A stretch of 64,000 bases of DNA from Streptomyces sp. NBC_01116 (GTDB lineage Bacteria > Actinomycetota > Actinomycetes > Streptomycetales > Streptomycetaceae): NCBI RefSeq assembly GCF_041435495.1, contig NZ_CP108644.1, positions 310,001-374,000 on the forward strand, given 5' to 3'. The position numbers and the translations under genes were made by a program. This document shows positions 58,333-64,000 of the stretch, piece by piece. The notes under the pieces were generated by a model. That model was given only the letters and a program-made list of their open reading frames with translations. It made no database searches and was not told the DNA's origin. The first letter of the stretch is position 1. The number at the start of each line of letters is the position of its first letter.

Positions 58333-58466
58333 GTTCACCGTGTGACCCGCGACCGGTGGTTTCAGTCCGGCTGCTCCCGGATCCGGAAGGAACCACCGTA
58401 CAAAATAGGCCCGTTCCGGTACGACCGGGCAGACACGAGGGCGGCTGCCCGGCGGGCCGGGTGCGC

Positions 58467-59567
58467 TCAGCGCGGCGCGGCGGCCACCCGTACGCGATCG
58501 CTCACGCCGTCGGTCAGGAACGACGCCAGCTCCCTCCCCTGGTCGGCCACCGCGTCGCGGTCGGACCGGGAGAACGCGTGCAGGGGTTCCACCGTGACGG
58601 CCTCGTCGATGACGCGCCAGGTGGCCGCCACGCGGCCGTCGACCAGCACGACGCGCTCGCCGGCGACCGAGAGGCCGCGGTGGGCGTCGTCGATGATCCG
58701 GCCGCGGTCCTGATAGCCGAGGATCGCGTTGTCGAAGGCCGGCAGGAACCGCACCGGGGCGGGAGTGTCCGGGTCCGGGCGCGGCGCGTCGGGCAGGTCG
58801 AGCAGCTCCCGTCCCCGCTCGTCGCGGAAGCCGACCAGCTCGTCGCGGACGGCGGCCACCGCGCCGGGCAGTCCGGCCAGCCCGGACCAGGCGCGCAGGT
58901 CGGCCGTCGCGGCCGGTCCGTGGGCGGCAAGATAGCGCCGGACCAGCGCCCGGCCGACCGGGTCGGCGCCGTCGGGTGCGGGCGGGTCGACCGGGCGGCC
59001 CAGCCAGGAGGAGAGGGCGACGTTGCGCACCCCGCCCTTCGCGCGCCACAGCCCCCGGGGCGGCGCCTGCGCCATGGGGACGAGGGCGGCGACCACCACC
59101 TCGCCCAGCGGTCGGGGCCCCGGGCCGGGCCAGCGCCCGGCAAGCGCGGCGACGATCCCGGCCGCGGTACGGGGTTCGCCGTCGGCCATCAGCTCCCGGG
59201 CGTCCGCGGCGAGCGCGTCGAGGTCGACCTCTCTCAGGTCGTCGCGGTAGACGCCGAGCACGCGTTGGCGCAGCATCGCGTCGTGGCGGGACCGCCAGGC
59301 GAGGACATCGTCGGCGGTGACGAGGTGGACCGTGCGTCGCATGAGGTGGGTGCGCACCACGCTCCGCCGGGTCAGCAGGTCCGAGAGGACCGCCGGATCG
59401 AAGGCGGTCAGCCGGGACCAGAGCCCGACGAAGGGCTCCTGCGGTTCCTGCGCCTGGAGGCCGCAGAGGTGGGCCACGGCGTCCACGACCGGCAGATCGG
59501 CCCGGTCGAGCAGCAGTTGGCGGGCCAGCATGGCGCGGTTGAGCGCCCTGTTGTCGAGGACGGTCAC
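58467..59567 (-). CDS. AlkZ/YcaQ-like winged-helix DNA glycosylase (HTH_42)
   Basis: 366 residues. The N-terminal VVDAVAHLCGLQAQEPQEPFVGLWSRL carries the QxQ catalytic motif (GLQAQ) of the AlkZ family. SVVRTHLMRRTVHLVTADD and RVVLVDGRVAATWRV are other family blocks. Family members unhook interstrand crosslinks or remove alkylated bases; in Streptomyces some protect antibiotic producers. GTG start 59567 with AAGGAGAG upstream. Confidence 0.85.
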   Translation of the reverse strand: MTVLDNRALNRAMLARQLLLDRADLPVVDAVAHLCGLQAQEPQEPFVGLWSRLTAFDPAVLSDLLTRRSVVRTHLMRRTVHLVTADDVLAWRSRHDAMLRQRVLGVYRDDLREVDLDALAADARELMADGEPRTAAGIVAALAGRWPGPGPRPLGEVVVAALVPMAQAPPRGLWRAKGGVRNVALSSWLGRPVDPPAPDGADPVGRALVRRYLAAHGPAATADLRAWSGLAGLPGAVAAVRDELVGFRDERGRELLDLPDAPRPDPDTPAPVRFLPAFDNAILGYQDRGRIIDDAHRGLSVAGERVVLVDGRVAATWRVIDEAVTVEPLHAFSRSDRDAVADQGRELASFLTDGVSDRVRVAAAPR

Positions 59568-59634
59568 CGTGTGGTCTCTCCTTCTCGGTCGCCTGCCGTC
59601 GGATTCCGCGCGTCCTCGCGCGATGCGCCTGCGG

Positions 59635-60204
59635 TCAGGTCGCCCGCCGCCCGTCGAGCGTCTCGCGCAGGATATCCGCGTGCCCGGCGTGCTGGGCCGT
59701 CTCGGTGACGACGTGGGTCAGCACCCGCCGCACGCTCCACTCGGCGCCCGGTTCGTTCCAGGGCGCCTCGGGGAGCGGGTGGGTCGCCGAGAGGTCGGGG
59801 ACCGCGAGGATGATCCTCTCGCTGCGGGCGGCGACCTCCGCGTAGGCGCTGAGGACCCCGGCCGTCGTCTCGCCGGGCAGCATCCGGAACTCCTTCTCCC
59901 GCTCGATCGCCCACTTCGGGTACTCGACGGCGGTGCCGGCCGCCAGATCGTCCCAGGTGACTCCTTCGGGCAGGGCGAAGGACATCGCCGACGGGCCCTC
60001 GGTCGCGAATTTCAGCCAGTTCTCCTCCATGGCCGTGACGTGCTTGACGAGGCCGCCCAGGCACAGCGCGCTGACGGTGGGGCGCTCACCGGCCTGCTCG
60101 TCGCCGAGGCCCTCGACCGAGCGGATCAGGGCGGTCCGGGCGTCCGCGAGGGCGGCGAGCAGGTCGGTGCGCTCGGCGTCGGGGGAGGTGGGGTGCGTGG
60201 TCAT
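59635..60204 (-). CDS. DinB-family protein (DUF664)
   Basis: 189 residues. RSVEGLGDEQAGERPTVSALCLGGLVKHVTAMEENWLKFA and VLTHVVTETAQHAGHADILRETL carry the metal histidines. Same fold as the genes at 33049 and 54339. Divergent from a WYL regulator, a common arrangement. ATG 60204 chosen; 60252 would extend the frame without conserved sequence. Confidence 0.88.
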   Translation of the reverse strand: MTTHPTSPDAERTDLLAALADARTALIRSVEGLGDEQAGERPTVSALCLGGLVKHVTAMEENWLKFATEGPSAMSFALPEGVTWDDLAAGTAVEYPKWAIEREKEFRMLPGETTAGVLSAYAEVAARSERIILAVPDLSATHPLPEAPWNEPGAEWSVRRVLTHVVTETAQHAGHADILRETLDGRRAT

Positions 60205-60259
60205 CGTGATCGGGCCTTCCGGTGTTCCTGTCGTGCGGTACGGGTCAACCATCTCAAGG

Positions 60260-60284
60260 GAAGAGGTCAGGATGTGTCCTCTTC
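60260..60284. promoter_or_regulatory. WYL-regulator operator between DinB and regulator genes
   Basis: GAAGAGG (60260-60266) and CCTCTTC (60278-60284) form a perfect 7-bp inverted repeat with an 11-base spacer in the 98-bp divergent gap. CATACT (60291-60296) just before the regulator's ATG looks like a -10 for a leaderless mRNA. Confidence 0.6.
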
Positions 60285-60302
60285 TCGGCTCATACTGGCG
60301 CC

Positions 60303-61325
60303 ATGCCGAAGACTTCAGCGCGACTGCTGGCTCTCCTCTCCCTGCTCCAGACCCGCCGGGACTGGCCGGGCCCGCTGCTGGCCGAGCGGTTGGAGGTCAG
60401 CCGGCGCACGGTGCGGCGTGACGTCGACCGGCTGCGGGAGCTGGGCTATCCCATCGCGGCGTCCAAGGGGCCCGACGGCGGATACCGGCTGGACGCGGGC
60501 GCCCGGTTGCCGCCGTTGCTGTTCGACGACGACCAGGCCGTCGCGCTCGCCGTCGCGCTGCGGACCGCCGCCGCGACCGGCGCCGGGATCGGGGAGGCCG
60601 CCGCCCGCGCGCTCACCACCGTCCGGCAGGTCATGCCCGACCGGCTGCGCCACCGCGTCGACGCGCTGCGGGTCACCGCCGTCGAACGCACGGGAGGCCC
60701 GCCGCGGCCGCAGGCCGATCCGCGGGTGCTCGTGGCGTTGAGCACCGCCGTGCACGCCCGCGAGGTGCTGCGCTTCGACCACTCCCCCGCGTACGCGCCG
60801 GACGCCGCCGAGGCCCCGCCCGCCGTGCGGCGGGTGGAGCCGCACCGCCTGGTCACCTGGGGCGGGCGCTGGTATCTCGTCGCCTGGGACCTGGATCGCG
60901 AGGACTGGCGGACCTTCCGCGCGGACCGGATCACCCCGCGCACTCCCACGGGCCCGAGGTTCACGCCGCGCGAGGTGCCGGGCGGTGATGTGGCCGCCTT
61001 CGTCGCCGCCCGGTTCCAGGGCTCCGACGCCCCCGGCGCGTGGCCCTGCCGCGGCGAGGTGATCCTCGACGCGCCGGCCTCCGCGGTGGCCGGCCACGTC
61101 CGCGACGGGGTGGTCGAGGAGCACGGTCCGGACCGCTGCCGGGTGGTCCTGGGCGCCTGGTCGTGGCCGGGCCTCGCCGCCGAACTCGGCAGGTTCGACG
61201 TGGGCATGGAGGTCGTCGGGCCCGACGACCTCAGGGACGCCTTCGCCCTCTTGGCCCGCCGGTACGCCGACGCGGCGGGGGCGGGGCGCGGCGGCCCTCA
61301 GGAGCCCACAAGACGTGTGTCGTAG
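60303..61325 (+). CDS. WYL-domain (YafY-like) transcriptional regulator
   Basis: 340 residues. N-terminal HTH_11: RLLALLSLLQTRRDWPGPLLAERLEVSRRTVRRDVDRLRELGYPI. WYL domain (about 140-215) with RRVEPHRLVTWGGRWYLVAWDLDREDWRTFRADRI, then a C-terminal WCX extension. Probably represses itself and the divergent DinB gene and responds to a nucleotide or DNA-derived ligand. The end overlaps the DUF4389 gene tail-to-tail by 28 bases. Confidence 0.92.
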   Translation: MPKTSARLLALLSLLQTRRDWPGPLLAERLEVSRRTVRRDVDRLRELGYPIAASKGPDGGYRLDAGARLPPLLFDDDQAVALAVALRTAAATGAGIGEAAARALTTVRQVMPDRLRHRVDALRVTAVERTGGPPRPQADPRVLVALSTAVHAREVLRFDHSPAYAPDAAEAPPAVRRVEPHRLVTWGGRWYLVAWDLDREDWRTFRADRITPRTPTGPRFTPREVPGGDVAAFVAARFQGSDAPGAWPCRGEVILDAPASAVAGHVRDGVVEEHGPDRCRVVLGAWSWPGLAAELGRFDVGMEVVGPDDLRDAFALLARRYADAAGAGRGGPQEPTRRVS

Positions 61326-62095
61326 GTGTCGTCGATGTCGTCGGACGTCGAAGCGGTCACGGACGAGGCGATGTGGCCCGCCAGGCCCAGCGCCAGGAAC
61401 AGCACCACGAGCCATGTGGCGGCGCTGCTCAGGACCAGCGGGCGGGTGGCGGAGCGCGACCGCTCCGGGGCCACGGCGAGGTCGTCGTCGCCGAACAGCC
61501 CCTTGGGGTAGGCGGGGGTGAGCATCATGACGTACGCGGAGAACCGCATCCGGTAGCGCAGGGTGGCCGCCGTCGCCTCGAACAGCGGCCGGGGCATCCG
61601 GCCGAGGCACAGCGTGATCAGCCACCAGACGAACGCCAGCGCCCACCACCCGTACACGGCGAGGCTCTGCACGATCGCGGCCGGGATCATCAGGAAGACG
61701 CGGAACAGCACCGCGAGGCGGTTGAGCGGGGTGGGCCGCACCTCGATCCGCACCGGGTAGTCGGCCGGCGGGGTCAGGGCGAAGGGCGGGTAGCGGTCGA
61801 TGAGCAGCATGTCGCTGGCCGAGACGCGCATGTCGTAGCCGAGGACACCGGTCAGGAAGCGGAAGACGGGGTCGGGCAGCCGTCCCAGCACCAGGGCGGC
61901 GAACCAGCCGACGATCACGGTGAAGAACGCCGCGATGTGCAGGACGAACAGCACGATGAAGTGCGGGACGAGCAGCAGCAGTCGGAAGAACACGGTCAGC
62001 CGTCGCTGGCGGGCCGGTTCGACGATGTCCAGGACGGGCCGGAACTCGTCCGCGTCCGGCTCCGTGCGACCCGGGCTCCACTGGCCTTCGGCCAT
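61298..62095 (-). CDS. DUF4389 membrane protein
   Basis: 265 residues with about five hydrophobic segments (LTVFFRLLLLVPHFIVLFVLHIAAFFTVIVGWFAALVLG early; TRPLVLSSAATWLVVLFLALGLAGHIA late). The paired blocks RFLTGVLGYDMRVSASDMLLIDRYPPF and EATAATLRYRMRFSAYVMMLTPAYP are the DUF4389 repeats. Function unknown. GAGGAGG before ATG 62095. Confidence 0.88.
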   Translation of the reverse strand: MAEGQWSPGRTEPDADEFRPVLDIVEPARQRRLTVFFRLLLLVPHFIVLFVLHIAAFFTVIVGWFAALVLGRLPDPVFRFLTGVLGYDMRVSASDMLLIDRYPPFALTPPADYPVRIEVRPTPLNRLAVLFRVFLMIPAAIVQSLAVYGWWALAFVWWLITLCLGRMPRPLFEATAATLRYRMRFSAYVMMLTPAYPKGLFGDDDLAVAPERSRSATRPLVLSSAATWLVVLFLALGLAGHIASSVTASTSDDIDDTYDTRLVGS

Positions 62096-62206
62096 GTCGC
62101 TCCTCCTCGGCAGGGGATCCGTACGGCATCCGCGCGCAGGACGTGTCCCCACCGTGCGTCCGGGCCGGGCCGCCCGCAAACGGCCCGGCCCGAACGGGTG
62201 CCCGGC

Positions 62207-63016
62207 TCAGCGCCCGCGGAGGCGGCCGAGCAGGCCGCGGACGGCGCCGGATCCCGCGGTGTTCCGCCCGCCGCTCGCCGGGCCGTCGGGCTTCCCGGCG
62301 CGGGAGCCGCGCTCCTTCGCCGGAGTCGCGGCCGCCGGCTTCGGCCGGGCCCGTTGTCCTGCCTCGGTACGGGCGGCCTTCGTGGCGGCGGTCGCCGTGG
62401 AGCCCTTCGTACGGGAGTCCTTCGTGAGGGCGGCCTTCGCGTCGGAGTCCTCCGTGCGGCCGGCCGGCTTCGGCGTGCGCCGCGGCTCTGCCGCGGGCTC
62501 CTCCGCCTTCGGGCCCGGGGAGCCCTTGTCCTCGGTGTAGGTGTAGTAGCGGTGGCTGATCCGGCGGCCCAGCACGAAGTACCCGAGCAGCGCGCCCGTC
62601 GTGTTGAGGATGACGTCGTCGATGTCGAAGGCGCGCCCCTCGACCAGGGCCCCCTGGATCAGTTCGACGACGACCATGGCGAGGGCGGTCAGCAGCGTCG
62701 TACGGATCATGCGGAGGCGCCGTGGCACGAAGAACGGCAGCAGGAGTCCGAACGGCACGCCGAGCAGCAGGTTTCCGCCCGCCTGTTTGCACGCGGCGAG
62801 GAAGGTGTAGTCCTCGGCGTACTGGCGCAGCGAGCGCCCGGGGCGGAGATTGGAGGTGACGAGGTCCTCGGAGGCCGGTGAGGGCGTGAGCGTCACCTTG
62901 GCCAGGAGGACGGAGAAGGCCACCAGTCCCAGCAGCGCCACCGTCAGGACCGCCCCGCGCACCAGCACACGTACCCATGTCCCCTGGCGTGTAGGGGGAT
63001 TCGCCTCTGCTGTCAT
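62207..63016 (-). CDS. VanZ-family membrane protein with long charged tail
   Basis: 269 residues. Membrane part (1-155): GAVLTVALLGLVAFSVLLAKVTL, ACKQAGGNLLLGVPFGLLLPFF, MIRTTLLTALAMVVVELIQG, and FDIDDVILNTTGALLGYFVLG are VanZ-like. Residues about 165-269 are a low-complexity tail rich in Ala, Lys, Arg and Pro (KAALTKDSRTKGSTATAATK), not part of the family. VanZ-like proteins give low teicoplanin resistance in some hosts; here function is unknown. Confidence 0.85.
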   Translation of the reverse strand: MTAEANPPTRQGTWVRVLVRGAVLTVALLGLVAFSVLLAKVTLTPSPASEDLVTSNLRPGRSLRQYAEDYTFLAACKQAGGNLLLGVPFGLLLPFFVPRRLRMIRTTLLTALAMVVVELIQGALVEGRAFDIDDVILNTTGALLGYFVLGRRISHRYYTYTEDKGSPGPKAEEPAAEPRRTPKPAGRTEDSDAKAALTKDSRTKGSTATAATKAARTEAGQRARPKPAAATPAKERGSRAGKPDGPASGGRNTAGSGAVRGLLGRLRGR

Positions 63017-63116
63017 GGGCGACGGATGCCCCCGACCGGCCGGACCACACGCCCGGACGGCACCGTGGAGCGAAAATTCCACGCGACGTCCACGCCCGCC
63101 TGCGACGATGTGCGGC

Positions 63117-63617
63117 ATGAGCGCACGCAATAAGAGGGACCTGATGGACGAGGCCGACCGGCTGCGTACGGAGGGCAGGCCCGAGGAGGCGCGCGAGCGG
63201 CTTCTCGCCCTGACCGCCGAGCACCCCGACGACGCGGAGGTCGCCTACCGGACGGCGTGGATCCATGACGTGCTGGGCCTGGAGTCGGAGGCGGTGCCCT
63301 ACTACGAGCGCGCTCTGGCCCATCCGGAGCTGGCCGCGGAGGACCGGCGCGGGGCGCTCCTGGGGCTGGGCAGTACGTACCGGACCCTCGGGCGGTACGG
63401 GCAGGCGGTGGAGACGCTGCGCCGGGGCGTCGGGGAGTTCCCGGACGACGGCTCGCTCCGGACGTTCCTGGCGATGGCCCTGTACAACACCGACGAGCAC
63501 CATGAGGCGATGCGGCTGTTGCTGGAGCTGACGGCCGCGACCAGCCAGGACCCGTACGTCCAGCGGTACCGGCGGGCGATCGAGCACTACGCGAAGGACC
63601 TCGACGAGATCGAGTGA
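63117..63617 (+). CDS. Tetratricopeptide-repeat protein
   Basis: 166 residues, mostly TPR helices: LMDEADRLRTEGRPEEARERLLALTAEHPDD, AYRTAWIHDVLGLESEAVPYYERAL, LGLGSTYRTLGRYGQAVETLRRGVGEFPDD, FLAMALYNTDEHHEAMRLLLELT. Cytoplasmic scaffold of the Tetratrico_3/5 type; partner unknown. GACGAT (63104-63109) lies 7 bases before the ATG, suggesting a leaderless mRNA. Confidence 0.9.
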   Translation: MSARNKRDLMDEADRLRTEGRPEEARERLLALTAEHPDDAEVAYRTAWIHDVLGLESEAVPYYERALAHPELAAEDRRGALLGLGSTYRTLGRYGQAVETLRRGVGEFPDDGSLRTFLAMALYNTDEHHEAMRLLLELTAATSQDPYVQRYRRAIEHYAKDLDEIE

Positions 63618-64000
63618 CCCGTGCGGGGCCGTGCGCCGCGCCGCTCCCGCCGTCCGCGGACTCCGGCGCGGCGGGCGCGTGTCCGTCTTCCTGTGCGGCG
63701 CTCACGGCGCCGGACAGGGGGAAGCCCCGGCCGGATCGGGGGAATCCAGCCGGGGCGGCTCATGTGCGGGGTGAAGGGCGGTCGCCTCTCGGCGGAGGGC
63801 TCCACGGGGTTGGCCGGTGCGATCTTCCCCGTGGGCTGCTGGTGTGGCCCGGGGACACCGCCCCTCTCACTCCCACGTATAGATGAACGATAAACCATCC
63901 CGGGTCCTTCCCGGGAGTCCGCCCCCACGGATGTGATCCATGGCACGGAATCCCGGGCGTCCCGCCTGGTCAGCGCTCGTTCGGTCAGCTCGCGGGCGTC
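63618..64000. other. Gene-free end of the window
   Basis: No convincing gene. GCCCCGGC (about 63724-63731) and GCCGGGGC (about 63751-63758) form a hairpin that should terminate the TPR gene. A/T-richer sequence around 63876-63898 (TATAGATGAACG) may be a promoter reading out of, or into, the next gene beyond the edge. Confidence 0.5.

Noticed and set aside
60315-63587. A 1090-codon minus-strand frame
   Set aside because: It is antisense to the WYL and TPR genes and out of frame with DUF4389 and VanZ; no motif in it.
63587-63946. A 119-codon minus-strand frame at the window end
   Set aside because: Low-complexity, crosses the TPR terminator, no ribosome site.

Overview
This is a 64 kb stretch of a high-GC actinobacterial chromosome, almost certainly Streptomyces. 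The signs are heavy G/C at third codon positions, many GTG starts, several apparently leaderless genes with a -10 box about 7 bases before the start codon, DUF397-like and mycothiol/DinB-type proteins, an AfsA-type gamma-butyrolactone synthase, and a DasR-type operator in front of a chitin-active LPMO. The AfsA homologue followed by a BprA-like reductase matches my memory of the Streptomyces griseus arrangement, so an S. griseus-clade strain is likely (inference). No rRNA, tRNA, CRISPR array, prophage or intact insertion sequence was seen.

Layout. 1-8.5 kb: ohrR/ohr peroxide pair, a fused double alpha/beta hydrolase with a MerR regulator, a LysR regulator with a divergent small membrane protein, a TetR regulator, and a secreted GH30 glycosidase with a ricin-type lectin domain. 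8.6-16.5 kb: an eight-gene block matching the complete, functionally unassigned yhf operon of enterobacteria (yhfZ, yhfY, yhfU, yhfT, php, yhfS, yhfX, yhfW), with near-identical operator-like sites in front of yhfZ and yhfY and a strong terminator at the end. This is the most interesting system in the window. 16.5-25 kb: a HelD/HelR-type RNA polymerase recycling ATPase, an AI-2E family permease, a secreted esterase, a decayed old-yellow-enzyme gene, a zinc alcohol dehydrogenase with a divergent XRE regulator, and a methyltransferase. 25-27 kb: the bprA-like/afsA signalling operon. 27-34.5 kb: LysE exporter/LysR pair, a two-component system, a secreted GH114 enzyme, VOC and DinB proteins, and a PlsC-type acyltransferase. 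34.5-39.6 kb: an ABC sugar importer (binding protein and two permeases) with a GH13 alpha-glucosidase, preceded by about 800 bp without a convincing gene.

40-48 kb: small conserved proteins, an alpha/beta hydrolase coupled to a zinc-ribbon protein, a STAND ATPase with a divergent start, a GNAT acetyltransferase, a secreted serine hydrolase whose stop codon lies in the end of a 180-bp foldback (MITE-like) element, and a PepSY lipoprotein. 48-53 kb: the fructose PTS (fruR, fruK, fruA, HPr) and a leaderless tyrosine-phosphatase-like gene. 53-64 kb: signal peptidase I, mycothiol/DinB proteins, an epoxide hydrolase with a palindromic operator, gene debris, the LPMO with its DasR-type site, a DUF4230 protein, an AlkZ-type glycosylase, a DinB/WYL divergent pair, DUF4389 and VanZ-like membrane proteins and a TPR protein.

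Much of the window is organised as a regulator beside the gene it probably controls (ohrR/ohr, MerR/hydrolase, TetR/GH30, XRE/dehydrogenase, LysR/LysE, WYL/DinB, fruR/fruKA). In several cases an inverted or direct repeat is visible in the shared promoter region.
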